Notes: a model not told the origin generated them from the sequence alone. A DNA stretch of 64,000 nt from Rhabdophis nuchalis (GCA_039707465.1 CM077644.1:82706875-82770874); one strand, 5' to 3'. Shown: positions 21,527 to 34,958, counted from the stretch's first letter. A program made the numbers and translations.

Positions 21527-21693
21527 ATTTCAGACAAATGGCTGTCTAACATCTTTTTAAACCCTGGAAGTCTTTAAAAAGATGTTAGACAGCCATTTGT
21601 CTGAAATGGTATAAGGTTCCTGCCCATGCAGGGGGTTGGACTAGAAGACCTACAAGGTCCCTTCCAACTCTGCTATTGTATTGTATTGTAATT
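21527..21693 (+). mobile_element. CR1 tail with palindromic 5' junction
   Basis: A short 5'-truncated CR1: 'ccctggaagtctttaaaaag', then 'ggttggactagaagacctac' and 'aaggtcccttccaactctgc', ending in a (TATTG)n-like tail. Its 5' end is joined to a perfect inverted copy of itself (arms 21527-21561 and 21573-21607). Confidence 0.85.
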
Positions 21694-22429
21694 TTGGAAT
21701 ATGGAAATGTTGAAACAGTTCCAGAGCTCCTTTCTTGATATTAAATAGCTCTGATCTTCTCAAGGATAAGAATAATTCATGCAGTGAAGAAGATAGTAGA
21801 GCAATAATGGTATTGAAAAAAATAGTGCCATGTTCAATGAAGCATAGATTAGAATCCATTTCATCTGTGGTGGGCATCTTATTACTCTGCCATTCTCCTC
21901 CCTCCTTGCAGAGTTGATTAGCAAAACTATTAATAGAATTTTTACAATTCAGTTATTGGAATGGATAAAAGCAAAGCATCCTTTTACATGGGCAGTACAG
22001 CAAAATGAGAGTTTATATGAGATAACTCAATTGCATTCTTGACCTCTGACTGTTCTGCCTGAGATCTTTTGCTAGTCTTCATTCATTCCTTCATTCATAA
22101 AATTTATTCCCCATCCGTCTTAACCACAAGGTAACTCTGGATGATTTTTTCTTAAAACTCTCAGTCCAGTTTTCCTGCCACCAACTCAGCTCATTGTCTT
22201 TTCCTTTTTCACACATGGGATAAACTTTTTGGGTGTGAAAACTTTATCTTCTATCTCCTGTTTTTTCAAACTAAGCTTATCACCTTGACATAGAGCTGTC
22301 TGTCTAGAAAAATCACAAGGCAGACTAGCAAATAAAGCTTAGCTGCACTATTTATTCTAGAACCCTTTTTCTGGGTTTCCAAATTTCTTGTATTGGGCTT
22401 CCTATTGTAACCCAAGCTTACAGTATTGG

Positions 22430-22905
22430 TCACCACAATACAAAAAAGATGTTGAGGCTCTAGAAAAGATATAGAGAAGGGCAACAAAAAGAATTGGGGT
22501 GGTAGAAACTAAAACATATGGTGACCAGTTGCAACAACTGGGTATGCTAATATAACAAAGAGAAGGACTGGGGTGACATGGTAGCAGTGTTACAATATTT
22601 GAGGAGATGTCACAGAGAAAAAGAGGACAACTTATTCTTCAAAGCATATAAGGACAAGACTAGAAGTAATGGATGGAAATTTATCAAGAAGATATCCAAC
22701 TTAAAACTAAGGAGAAATTTTATTGCAGTGAGAACAATTAACCAGTGGAACAGCTTGCTTTCAGAAGCTGTGAGCGCTCTATCACTGAGGTTTTTAAGAA
22801 GAAATTGGACAGCCATTTGTCTGGAATGGTATAGGTCTCCTTCTTGGGCAAGAGGTTGCAGTAGAAGACCTTGGTCTCTCCCAGTTCTGTATTCTGATTG
22901 AATGT
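22430..22905 (+). mobile_element. CR1 LINE 3' fragment
   Basis: Matches the CR1 copy at 59.2-60.06 kb: 'aaagatgttgaggctctaga', then a frame reading VAVLQYLRRCHREKEDNLFF, LRRNFIAVRTINQWNSL and a tail related to 'gaccttggtctctcccag'. The frame is degraded at both ends; it is a dead 5'-truncated copy. Confidence 0.8.
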
Positions 22906-23090
22906 CATTGCTGTGAAATCTGCAATATCTTCATCTAATAAGATCTTTGGTTCTTGATCTCTTCCAATCAATTATATTGGCCTACAATAAGCACACTTGG
23001 AAAGTTTTCTTGGCTGGCTCTTTTGCTGAATTTGCAAGTACATCTTTGGTCTTTCCTGCTAGATTTAGCTTTAAGCTGACAATGTATATA

Positions 23091-23752
23091 GTATATACCA
23101 GTGATAGCGAACCTCTTTTGGCTCCTGTGCCAAAAGCGGGGGGAGAGCAGTGGGGTCATGCACAGGTGTGCCACACCTGTAATGCTATGCATGCCCCCCC
23201 CCTCCCGGCTTTAGGCGCTGTTTTTTTGCCTCCCCAGGCTCCAGAGGCTTTCAAGAAGCCTGGGGAGGGCAAAAACAGCCTCCCCAACCCCCTCCCAAAT
23301 GCCCTCCGGAGGCCTCAGGAGCTACCCTAAGGCCTCCGGAGGGCAAAAAATGGACCTACGGGGAACCCGGAAGTTCAGGAATGGTAACTTCCGGTTTGCT
23401 TGTAGCCCTTCAGAGCCTTCAGGGAAGCCTCCTGAGTGTCCCTGAAGACTCCAGAGGGCGAAAAACAGACCTACAGGGAACCCAAAAGTTCGGCAATTGT
23501 GACTTCCGGTTTGACCATAGGGCTGTTTTTCACTCTCTGGAACCTTCAGGAGGCTTCCCTGAAGGCTCCAGAGGGCAAAAACCAGCCCTACCAGCAAACT
23601 GGAAGTGACTTCCGGGTTCCCCATAGGGCCAGTTTTTGCCCTCCAGAAGGCTCCTGAAGGCTCCGGAGGGGAAAAACAGCCTCAAAAGAAAGCCAAAGTT
23701 AGTTGGACAGTGCGCGCATGTGTGCCATAGGTTCGCCATCACGGGTATAAGA
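23091..23752 (+). mobile_element. hAT-type element, relative of 11199-11806
   Basis: Element 23099-23744 starts cagtgatagcgaacctcttt and ends gttcgccatcacgg, with duplication gtatatac/gtataaga. The interior contains about three imperfect ~110-bp units with 'ctacggggaacccggaagtt', 'gacttccggtttgaccatag' and 'gtgacttccgggttccccat'. ORFs in it are chance. Confidence 0.85.
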
Positions 23753-24160
23753 TGACCCCCTTAGAATGTTGGTCTACTATAGTAACATCATGCTCAATAA
23801 GGTAGCGTCTTAAATAAAATGATGGATTCCTGGGTTCTATATTGCTATTGTAACATCTACCTTAGCCAGAAAATTAATTAAACGTAGTATTTCTATCCTT
23901 GGGAAAGTTCTGATGAGGATTTCTGGGGAAAAAACAGAATTGTTAAAAAAAAGCACCTTTAGATAAAGAAACACCATTCCCACCCCCCATCCCCACATCG
24001 CAGCTTCAGAGAATTGACAAATATTTGAAAGCTGTGTACATTCCAGGCATCTAACATTGCAAACTCTTTACATTCTAGGCACATATGCTGAGAAAGAGGT
24101 CTGGGTTTATACTAATTTGGGTTTATGTAATTTAGGCTGAAGCATCTGCAAGACTAGTTG

Positions 24161-24428
24161 GTTTAATACAGTGGTGGGTTGCAGGCGGTACGGGCGTACT
24201 GGAGCCAGCCCGGAGCACCGGGTACCATTTGGGACGGTGCTCTGGAGGGCCCACCCGCAATCTTTACCAGTGTTTAAAGGCTTCTGTGCTTCTGCGCAGG
24301 TGCATGATGCGTACAGTGCCTGCGCAATGCTCCACGGAGCAACTGAAGTGTCATGGAGCATCGCATAGGCGCTAAAATGCACGCTAAGATGCATGCTAAG
24401 ACACATGAAACCCACCACTAGTTTAATA
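24161..24428 (+). mobile_element. hAT-type element with CAGTGGTGGGTTGCAGGC end
   Basis: Element 24169-24420 starts cagtggtgggttgcaggcgg and ends catgaaacccaccacta. A perfect 8-bp duplication, gtttaata, lies on each side. A longer relative is at 37645-37974. Confidence 0.9.
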
Positions 24429-27400
24429 CATCCTTCAGATCGAAAATGCCTGAACATTTTTCATATATTCTTCATTTTCTGAGTACCATTTTCATTCCAG
24501 TGCAATTTTCATCCTTTGTAAACTAGGATAATAAGTTTATTATAATTAATCAGGATTTATTTGTAGATAAATTGTAAAAGTTGAGACCCTTTTTGATAAG
24601 GTAAATCAAATTTTCCAGTCAACACATCCTATAATGTACAGTGTGACAAAATATGGACAAAATCACTAGCCAGAGCAAGACTGCAATCTTTGAAGAAAAA
24701 CATACTGGTTTAAATAGTCTATCAATAAATTCACTTATCTCCCACTTCACTGGATATGGTTTTACTTAAATGTATTCAAGTGAATAAGGTTAGTCATGGC
24801 ATACTTAAGTCCTGGTACATTTACTCTAAATCTATTTGAATACGAGTCCATGGATTTCTTGCAATAACATTTCTCGATTCACCTTTTTAGAGAGGTTGCA
24901 GGTGCAAGTTTTTGTTCCTTGGTGCTGATGTTATTGAAATGAATTGGGAAGACTCGATGGGCCAACATCATCAGAATACCAAGCATGAAAGAGATCACTG
25001 GTCATTCAGTGACTGAGTTGATTCTTAATATGATGTGATCCCTTGATGACTGCATTGCATTTGACTTGCATACAAATATGATGGAGAGCATTTATTTCAT
25101 CTCCTATTTCAATCTAATAGGTTCAAAAATTCAGCTTATCATTGTCTTCAAGGATGAGGAAAGGCAAGCAAGAGAAGACATGTGTTAAGATACTGTGATA
25201 AAACTCCACTTCTATACTTGTGTGTAACCTTATGATGCAAGTATAAAAGGGCGAAGTTTGCATTGGAGTCATGATGAAAATTGGCATCAGTATACCTCTG
25301 AACAGCTGTCTGTGGTTTACCTCCCAGTGTTTAAGTGCAGAATCAAATGATAAATCAGGTGAACTGTACATAAAGGTGAACCCCACAATACTTATCTTAG
25401 GTTGAATTCATATTACCTTTGCAGATCAGTATAACCAGTGTTACTTTAATTTGTCGTTTTGGAGTAGAATGTTCTAAAGACAATGGGACTATGCCTATAG
25501 TTTCTCATCCAACTTGGCAACTAGTAGGAGCGTGAAATGTCAGTTCTAGAAGCAATTAATTATATGTAATGCTTTAACTGTCAAAATCCTGCACAATTTT
25601 TACTGCTAACAGTTTAATGCTGAGTTATGATTATGAACTACGTCAGTTTTGGATTTGCCAACTATCTTTCTCTCCTAGAAGAGCTGAAAGGAGTTCATAA
25701 ACTTCCAGCTATTTTTGATTAATCTCAGATTATGGTAATATCTGCACTCTTAATTGTGGTTTATATTAACTAGTTTACTAAATAATTTAGCCTCATAAAT
25801 CATAGTTCGAAACAGTCTTACTTTGATAAACCGGACTAAGATTAAGCATGCTTTATCCTGGCTCAAATCTCATGCTAAGTTATATTAGTAAACAGTGGAA
25901 TTGAAACTGCTGGAGGAAAATACGAAAGGATACAAAAGCACAGCTTCATAACAAGAAGTTATACTTTAATTATGTACTAATTCAGACACTGTATGTAATA
26001 TCACAAAGCTCTACAATTTCAGCTGCTTATTGAAGTGGCTTGACTCTTTCCATTTTGAAATACATTTGAGCTTGCTAAAGAAAGTGCTAAAGAGCTGATT
26101 TGGTGTAGATGTTAAAGGCCCTGAGTCTCAACGTGTGATGCTTTGAGTTCTAGGCATGCCTTTGGCAAACATTTTCTGAAAATGTTGCGAACAAAACAGC
26201 AGGGGAAATTATCCAGGCAATCACTCAGAATCCAGATTGGCTCAAAAAGAAAGAAAGAAAGCGGGAGGGAGGGAGAGAGAGAGAGAGGCCAAAGAAACTT
26301 ACTTAAAAACAAGATAATAAGTGGCTTTTCAAACAAAAATCCTGTGATGTAGTAAACATTAATTTGTGCTCGATGTACTTAAGCTACAGTATCTCCTTCA
26401 GAAACCAGACAGTAACTCAAGCACAAAGAGGAGCACAAAATGCTAGAACTAATGAACTATTAAATGTTACTTGATTTGTGTGTTTTTTTCTCATAATAGC
26501 CAACTCATAATGGGATCGTAACAGATATAGATTTCTGAAAGAAAAAAACGTTAACTGAGCTGTAGGAAAGCGTATGAATAAAAAGTTTTGTCTTGAGTGT
26601 TTTTCGTTGTTATGGAAATGTGATGCTCCCATCTAATAATGTCAATATCAGCCTTTCATTTTTAAAAATAGGTACCTATAAAAGGAACACTTACTAAATC
26701 TGCTGAAGGATCAGGGTTATTTTGTTGTTGTTCAGTTGGAAGAGCCATTGGAACTTTATCTGAACAATGACATTGTCAAGGTCTAGCCTACTCTAAGTAA
26801 TGCATGAGTAAAGGTGACCTACAGACTTTCATCCTGCAAAAATTGAGATCTTGTCAAACGGCAGTAGAATTTGTCGTATGAAATACATTTTTCCTTCCCA
26901 GGGGCTTTTTTGATAATTCAAAAGGCATCTGGTTATGATAATGTTATCTGTTTTTTGTTTTTTTAAATGTTTCGGACTGTGAATTCACACCAGAATTTTG
27001 TAGCTGTTCATAATGATTTTATTAGTAAAAGAAATAGACATACTAAAGATATCTCTAGTTACATTGAACAACCAACAACTGAATGTATGCATTATTTTCT
27101 ACCTGCCAACGGTTTCTCTAAATTGGCAGGTAATATACTGTTAGTTATAAAGCAAGAATAGAAGGTAAGAAGTGTATGCATGAACACGTACTCTCGCTAA
27201 TGTCTCTAAATATAGATTTAGAGAGCTTGCCTACAATTCAATTAGCCCCACTTTCTTCTCGTACAAATTTTCCATTACGAGTGCTTGGTACCTTAAAAAG
27301 AAACCTGGTATTGTGGCACATTGAAAATTATAGATTAGAAATTATTGAGGTGTGGCTAGAGGTTGACACCTAAAGACTGAATTTCTGATTATTATTTTTC

Positions 27401-29580
27401 TCAGAGCGCACATTCAGCTTGTGTTCACCAAATACAGAAGACTGTGCATGCAGTTATTAATATTGGACCTCTGTTTTCACTAATCATTTGAGGAGTGGTA
27501 AAAAAGAAGTAGCAGTTGATACTAAATTAGGCTAAATTTCTTCATTGTTCCTAGTTTTCTCAAGCATTTTACTACTTCCATTTTGTTGTTTGAAAACCTG
27601 CATAGGGTGTCCATAAAGTTATTAGGAATTAAGCTCAATTCAAGGGAGCCTTAAGTTTATTTTTTGATTGTTCCATATAAGTTGATAGGACTGTAAAGAT
27701 TACTAAGGGTTGTACTATTCATTTTGTCCCATATATGTTATGCGTGAGCTTTTCTGTACTAGCAAGATTACAATTTAACAGCTGAAGAGTAGTGGTATTG
27801 ACAGCAAGCTACCATGACATCAAAATGACACATCAACATAAAAATGCCACCATTACATACTTGTTTCTGAACATCTGACTAAAATATGTAAGTTGCAGCA
27901 TTTGCGTGATGAAGAATTCAAATATGCTTGGTACTTGGTCTTCTACTTTGCAAATGCCATACTCAAAGAGGAAACATTTGCCTACTGTAATATAGCTTTA
28001 TCTTATAGTTTAGTATTTTATTGTAGTTTAATAATTATAGTTTCCTATAAATGATCCCATGCTGGGAACCTGTAATTCCATTTCTCTTCATAAACCAGAA
28101 TGTGATAACTTGGTCTATTACCTCTTCTGGTTTAAAAGTACAATTTCATGGTTTTCATGTAATGAGAAACTGGTTTAAGAAATCACAAAAATATTATATT
28201 ATAATTAGATGATTAGATGGCCTTTATTTTACAAAGCTGTCCTTTATATTTATTTATTTTTCAAAAACTCACTTCTGTCCTTTATTTTACTCATTTAACT
28301 TTTACCATGCAAATTGTACCATTTAATCCGTTCTTTCACGTTCTTGTGAAAAATATAAAATTTGAATTTTATTTTTAAAACAAATTTACATATACTGCTT
28401 TATTAGATCAACAGAGTTGGAAGGGACCTTGCTTGATTTTAGATATTTTTATGATACCTTTTTCTAAAGGTTTTCTTTGTTTTGTGTTATAAAAATAAAC
28501 ATTTTTTATCCTTATGAAACTCTTCCAAATAGGCTCCATTTTTCAAGTTTGTCCTTTATTTTTTCCAAGAAAATATGAGCACCGCAATTATACTGTGAGA
28601 AAGAAATGAAACATAAGGCTCAGTTTTGATCTAATAAACACCTCACATGGATTAATGTATTAATAAAAGAAGCTGTAAAAAATTTTTTTGCATAGGATTT
28701 AGGATGATATGCAAACTAGACACCACACATTTTCTGAGGTATATATATATATATTCTTGGCCTCTGTGCATTGCTTTTGGACTTGTCTGTAATTCTATCA
28801 GGAATCAAATTTCAGTTTTATATTTACTGTGGACATATTCCAAGTGTTTTCCCGTTTTCACTGTAACCGAGTTATCCATCTTTATTTCTATTTTAGTGGG
28901 AAGAAGGGATGTACTATAACAAATTACATAACAAATTACATAATTGCTGATATACATCTCAAGTAGGCATATTCTATTTCCTTTTCCAAGAATTAGAAGA
29001 TGGAGAGGCTTTTTCTTGTGTCAGATTAGAAGGTTACAGAGGCTGAGCCAGCAGCCTAAGAATAGTTGTGTAACTGTTTTGAGGGACGATCGTATCATCT
29101 TATGTCTGTCCCTTCATCTTTATTTCTCTTTGTTCCTTGTTTCAACTTAGCCTGTTTTCACCATTGTGCTCCTCTTACACAAGAATAAGTTCTCTGATTC
29201 TGCCTTCTTTAGTTCCTCCAAGAATCCTCCTTTGAACAATCGTGGATTTTTTGTAAAAACTGCTTTAAGAAATTCATGTAAAGCAAAAGGTTGAGGTTAT
29301 ATTTCGTCTGTATTTTATGGCACTGAAAACAGTTGGATGTCATCCCTTTTTCTTTTTTGTCTTTGCATTTTTCTCTCTCTTTCTCTTTTTTTCTTCTGTA
29401 TTTTATTGTATAATGAAATTTAATAACTAATTTCTCAACCGGGGCATACATAAGCACACCAACATACCTACCGTCTCTGTTCTACTGTCTGCACTTATTC
29501 GTATCCATTTCCTGTATTCATAATGTTTATACTGGTATTTGTTATCGTATACATGCTTAGCAAAATAAATAAAATAAATG

Positions 29581-29950
29581 AAATGAAATAATGGGACGTG
29601 GTGACTCAATGGCTAAGACGATAAGCTTGTCAATCAGAAAGGTCAGCAGTTCGGTGGTTTGAATCCCTAGCGCCGTGTAACAGAGTGAGCTCGCATTACT
29701 TGTCCCAGCTTCTGTCAACCTAGCAGTTCAAAAGCATGTAAAAATGAAAGTAGAAAAATAGGAACCACCTTTGGTGGAAAGGTAACAGTGTTCCGTGTGC
29801 CTTCAGCATTTAGTCATGCTGGACACATGACCAATGAGACGTCTTCGGACAGCGCTGGCTTTTCAGCTTTGAAACAGAGATGAGCACTGCCCCCTAGAGT
29901 CAGAAACGGCTAACGCATATGTGTGAGGGGAACTTTACCTAAATGAAATA
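29581..29950 (+). mobile_element. Sauria SINE, full length with TSD
   Basis: Element about 29591-29940 starts atgggacgtggtgactcaat and has a B-box region ggtttgaatccct. It ends 'gtgtgaggggaactttacct'. A perfect 10-bp duplication, aaatgaaata, at 29581-29590 and 29941-29950 defines both ends. Confidence 0.93.
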
Positions 29951-30179
29951 AACCGGCCTTCAATTGAGGGAAACTTTAAAGAGGCTTTTGGAGAACACAG
30001 GTTTCCTCTCAAGAGGGACATATGAGGTACAGGATACTTTTCTCTGTACATTTTCTATAAACCTTTTAAAGACAAAAAGTAGCTTTGCGGTATTTTAGTT
30101 GCCTTTTAGCGTCTGTTTTGCATATGTGCTAAAATGAAATTGTCTTGAGAAGTCCTTTGCTGTGATCAAATATACTATA

Positions 30180-30325
30180 TATATGCATATTTATATGCAT
30201 GTGTTTATGTATATGTGCGTGTGTGTGTATATACTGTGTGTGTATAGTCATATATGTGTGTATATAACTACACACACACACCTGCTTTACACATGTGTGT
30301 GTGTGTGTGTATGTGTGTGCAAAAC
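30180..30325. repeat. TG/TA-rich microsatellite cluster
   Basis: Mixed (TA)n, (TG)n and (CA)n runs, including TG at 30293-30310 and CACA at 30271-30280. The alternating purine-pyrimidine pattern could adopt Z-DNA. Peptide-like ORFs here are artefacts. Confidence 0.9.
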
Positions 30326-32279
30326 AGAACATACATCAAGCTACTAGAAAGATTCTGCTTTCCAAAAGGATTACAAATGGTAACTCTGCCCTTTAAACCT
30401 CTGAAAGATACGCATTTAACATTTAGTTTTAATGCTCTTTGCTTTCATATGTTGGCACTAAAATATTGATGTTTTCCATTGATATGACAGGACTACTTAC
30501 ATGGAGATGAATCTAAGATAACCTACTGGCACCACATATCTTTCTTGACTGAATAGAGTTTCTCCATTTTTGCCGAGAGACAAATGTAACTGTAGAGTTC
30601 ATTCAGCGATGGCCACATATAGATATGTGTTTTAGGTTATTGGAAGAAAGTATTTGTTACAAATATTGACATTTCTTGGCATGTTGTTAGTAGTTTTATC
30701 TCCTGCTTGATTTTTTAAAACAGGACCAAATTTTCCTGTTATTCCAGATGTTATTTTACTTCCAGTGTGAACTTTTCTACCTCCTATAATTAATATTTTT
30801 TGGAAGGGAGTTGTTATCCTAAGATGTTGCATGTCAGCATAGAACCATTCAGTTTTCTTATTAATAAGAAAATATTAATACTAGTTGGCCTTGCAACATA
30901 GTATTTCGCAACCGAAAGCTCTTTAGTATTTTAACCAACCATATAAATTCAGTTAATTAGCACTAGTTATTAATTTATATATCTTCATTATTCTCTTTTA
31001 ATCTTCTTATGTTCTTCCCAGAATCATTCAGCTTTTATGGCCTTTTAGCATTTCCAGTTTTGAGGATTTTCTATAATCATCAATGCCTATTTTTTTAATA
31101 AAGGGTTTTTTTCAGTTTGATAAACTTGTAGACCCTACCTAAATCTGCAAGCACTACTGATGATGTCATATTTGCTCACATAATGATTGTAATTGTAAAG
31201 CTTAGTTAATTAGTTGTATATTTAATAATATATTTACCAAACTTCCAAGATTTGTGGTAGGAGTGCGATATATAAGCTGTAGACAGCAGAATAGTTTGAA
31301 TAAGAATAAAATGGACACGGGGTACAAGCTTCTCTGTAGATAATTACATACATTGGTTTTGAATGCATTATCTTTTATAACATTAGCTAATTTTGCCAAG
31401 GTTTAATTGGCAAATCACCCATCCTTTCCAAATGCAAATGGCATTGACAAGTACACTCCTTAGGAAATGACAAACTGTCCTGAATATTTGTCTTCCTTAA
31501 GTAAACAACTTAAAATAAACTCCCTCAGTATCTTTTAATTGTATGGCTGCTTAGGTTATCCTGTTATTTCATATGGACTCTAATCATCAGGCCAATTATT
31601 TGCGACAGTTTTATTCCGTTCAATTATTTTCAAAGAACATAATTATCCCACATCAAGTGTGCGGAAACATAAATATCAGCATTAAGATTTGAACCCAACA
31701 ATCACTTTGGTAAAAGTCACTCAGTTCAATTAGGATTATTTATTTCTGCTATGTTATTATAAAGAGTCCTTATTACTGAGAACATGGCCATCACAGGCTG
31801 TGACAATTGCCTTTGGCCTGAACAGCAGGAATGGGTGTGCTAAATTCATGTGGAGTGGCATTCTTTTCTTTTTCTAGTGTTTTCATACCATGCTCATACA
31901 GGCACTTCTTGATGCTAGCTGGTGTCATTTCCTGCATCTTCCTTAGCACCTGGGATTACATTTCTTTCAAACCAAAAAAAAAAGGGGGTGACAAATTGCT
32001 CTTTCTCATCAAGTTGTAGTTATGGGCACTCTGGTGCAAGAAAGCGAAAAAAGAGAATCTTCTTTCTTCTCAAACTGCAGAGTGTTGGATACAGTATAGT
32101 CTACTGTGTAGTCTACACAGACTGCCTGTTGGATATATCATTTACCCTCAACATAATTTAAATTCCAGAAGGAAAGTACTTTTCTTGGGATGTTAACAGA
32201 GATCACATTTCCCTTTGAACAACAATATATAAAGGTTCAGTGTTTGCTAAAGCTCTTGAAAAATGGCAAATGTTGGTGG

Positions 32280-32304
32280 TTCATTCATTCATTCATTCAT
32301 TCAT
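32280..32304. repeat. (CATT)n microsatellite
   Basis: Six TTCA/CATT units lying 110 bp upstream of the AK5 exon acceptor at 32416. Confidence 0.9.
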
Positions 32305-32416
32305 ATAATTTCTATAGCTGCTCAACTCAACCAAGTGACTCATAGATGGATAATTGACAGTAACCTGAATACTGCCTATGTTGAACTTACCATCGTTTGG
32401 ATTATCTTCCTTGCAG

Positions 32417-32608
32417 ATCTGTACCCCAGATTTGGTGGTGTTCTTGTCCTGCTCAAATCAACGGCTGCAAGAACGCCTAATGAAACGCGCTGAACAGCAG
32501 GGGAGACCAGATGATAATCTGAAAGCCACACAGAGACGCCTGACTAATTTTAAGCAGAATGCTGTTCCGCTGGTCAAATATTTCCAGGAAAAGGGTCTGA
32601 TTGTGACT
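32417..32608 (+). CDS. AK5: AK5 coding exon (LID region, first kinase domain)
   Basis: A 64-codon exon in phase 0 at both ends, with acceptor CTTCCTTGCAG (ending 32416) and donor GTAAG at 32609. It reads ICTPDLVVFLSCSNQRLQER, then LMKRAEQQGRPDDNLKATQR and RLTNFKQNAVPLVKYFQEKG, ending LIVT. The RAEQQGRPDD..ATQRR part is the short LID with the arginines that close over ATP. The next AK5 exon should begin FDADRDEDEV; I searched 32609-64000 by eye and did not find it. The second kinase domain and the C-terminus therefore lie outside the window. Confidence 0.96.
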
Positions 32609-33064
32609 GTAAGTTTATAAATATACAGGCTTGATAAATTAATTTTGGCTAGTAAATGATGATCGTCTGACTTAGAAAAAGATTGTCTCATGCTTTTGAG
32701 AATAACTGCTTAAACCTGTTAAAAAATTTTTTTCCTTCCCATGTTTGATTAAGGGGCTTCTGAAATCAGACTCACAGACTGAGTGGCCCCAATTGGTTTT
32801 GTAGCTGTTTCATGCTCACCTGGATGTATAATTTATTCAGCAATCGCTTTTTTGATCAAAGCCCTTTTTATTAGAGTAGAAATATTTTTGAACCATCATT
32901 GTTGCCTTACAACACCCACAAAAGTTCCTTTCAGAGAATCTGGTAAGTCATTTGATGAAAGATTGGCGTTCAGATGGAAATGATCTTGGTCAATCCATTT
33001 TTGCGCTTGGGATCAGCAGGAGAAAAATTGTGACCAAATTTAGGGATGCTATAAGCTACTTCAG

Positions 33065-33195
33065 TATTGCTCAACCGCTCAGCTTTAAGATGTGTGGACT
33101 TCATTCATACTTGCTGGACAATTCTGGCAGCTTGAGATCCACACATCTGAGACTGAGAACTATAGAATACATTTTGAGCTGGACCCTCATTTAGA
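33065..33195. mobile_element. Degenerate foldback MITE
   Basis: 'caaccgctcagctttaagat' and 'gtgtggacttcattcatact' face 'gagatccacacatctgagac', leaving an imperfect hairpin. It is a decayed relative of the foldbacks at 34816, 39271 and 58690. Confidence 0.5.
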
Positions 33196-33226
33196 ATAAA
33201 TAAATACAGTCATTTTGTTAATATGA

Positions 33227-33440
33227 ATTACAGTTAGTCCTCGCTAAATGACTGCAGCAAGCAATGAAAAAATGCTTTTCTTATACAGTCTTGTATAGAT
33301 GACCTTCAGAGATCTGTAAAACAGGGGAAAGCTGAAGTAAAATCACAAGCGCAGTTGTAGTTTCAATTAGCAACTGTTTCAATTTATGACTGATTTGCTG
33401 GTCCCAACTCTGGTTGCTAAGTAAAGGCTACCTGTATGTG
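33227..33440 (+). mobile_element. MITE, family of 515-722
   Basis: Starts acagttagtcctcgctaaat and ends ggttgctaagtaaaggctac, an imperfect inverted pair. It has no coding capacity. Confidence 0.6.
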
Positions 33441-34254
33441 TAATGTGCAGCTTATTTTCAGATTCTGCTTGTTGTTACAGTACTTTTATGCTGCAATTAT
33501 AACTCTGTCCAGAACTCAAAAGCAAGAGTCAGCAGGTCTGGAAAAGATAATGTTTTGTATTTGGTATATAGCATCAGACAAAGCAGTGGAATGATAATAT
33601 GGCTCTTGTTTAATTTAAAATATCCTTGTAAGCAATAAATATATTGCTCAGATGTAGAACTGGAAATAAATCACAATGTTGACCCTGTTTGTAAAAGAAT
33701 GGATTGTTATAAGATGAATTCCGTAGCTCTTTCAAATCAATGGTTCTTTATAAAAGAAACCAGAAGTGCCAAGCAAGCAGCTCGGTGAAATATTATAGGA
33801 GAACAGGCTGAGAGCAGCAAAAATGATCTTTTGGCCAGTAAGAGATTTGTCAAAAGGTTGGAATATCTGTAGGAGTCTGCAGAAAGATTTTCTTCAGCTC
33901 TGCGAAAAGTGGGAGGAAAACAACAATGGTTCTGATCTCAAGCTGTATCCCAATGTTGCATTACTAGGCAGTTCAGTTAATTAACAAACAAATCAAACCC
34001 TTTTATCTCTTATTTTTCTCTGATAATTGCAGTTGAACCTAGGGAGAAATTCATCTAGCATGGATGGGAAACTTCTGGTCCTCAAGTTAGTCCCAAATTA
34101 CCTCTTCTCAGTATCTCTAACAATTGGTCATTTTGATTCAGAATGATGATTTGTCTACAACAACAAAAGGCTACACTAATGCTGGGTTTTTTTCTCTCTT
34201 CCTGCAAATCAAAGAGCAAATTAGAAAGCAGCTGTATAAATATTTTTTAAATCC

Positions 34255-34560
34255 TGGCTTTATTTATTTATTTATTTATTTATTTTTCGAATTTATACCC
34301 TGCCCTTCTCCTTGTTAGGACCCAGGGCGGCGCACATGCATTATTAAAACCACAATAAAAACAATATACATCATTTAAAACATATTAAATTATTAAGCCC
34401 GTGTTAAAACCCATTTAAAACCCTGCCAAATTGCAATTTATACATAAAAAGTCAGAAACGGGGGGCTATACTAGGCCGGCTTGTTGGAACAAATACATCT
34501 TAAGACGTTGGCGGAAGAGGCGGAGGTCTGAGGTAGTTTGATTCTTTAGACAAAAGGCTG
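34255..34560 (-). mobile_element. L2-type LINE 3' end, antisense
   Basis: A (TATT)n run at 34258-34286 is followed by 'accctgcccttctccttgtt' and 'acccagggcggcgcacatgc', the complement of the L2 3' UTR. It ends near 'gccggcttgttggaacaaat', the complement of the last codons. Only about 300 bp remain. Confidence 0.85.
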
Positions 34561-34807
34561 GGTCCTCAGTTGAGACCATACCAAAACAAACAAAACAAAA
34601 TTCCAAATATTACATCGGAAGAGACAGTACATTGTCTTGTGATGCTTTTGAAAACATTTGATTGCTCCAGTATTTAGTTATTAGTTTTTCAAAATCTCCT
34701 TCTTTAGTCCAAGGAGCAGAGCAGGCTCAAATATTCTCTAAATAAGAATTAAATATGGTCATGCCGACATCAGAAGTTCAGATACTAGACAAAGTAATAT
34801 AGTGTCA

Positions 34808-34958
34808 GTATAACACAGAGGTCTTCAAACTGGGCAACTTTAAGACTTGTGGACTTTAACTCCCAGAATTCTCCAGCCAGCGGAGCAGACTTCTGAATTC
34901 TGGAAGTTGAAATCCACAAGTCTTAAATTTGCCCAGTATGGGGCCCCCTGGTATAACA
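34808..34958. mobile_element. Foldback hAT MITE with perfect TSD
   Basis: Element 34816-34950 is mostly one imperfect inverted repeat: 'aactttaagacttgtggact' against 'gaaatccacaagtcttaaat'. It is flanked by the perfect 8-bp duplication gtataaca. It contains 'ctcccagaattctccagcc'. Confidence 0.88.

Larger units (their letters stand above)
14659..32416. other. Large AK5 intron (17.8 kb)
   Basis: Holds hATs, SINEs, BovB and CR1 fragments, listed separately. No further exon or RNA gene was recognised. Stretches with nothing I can name include about 14660-15239, 15640-16186, 17000-17695, 18004-18597, 19070-20117, 20400-21526, 24430-28250 (some low complexity), 28250-29590 and 30335-32277. Confidence 0.85.

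Noticed and set aside
21527..21607. Foldback MITE
   Set aside because: The right arm is plain CR1 3' sequence that continues into the CR1 tail; there are no TSDs around the hairpin.
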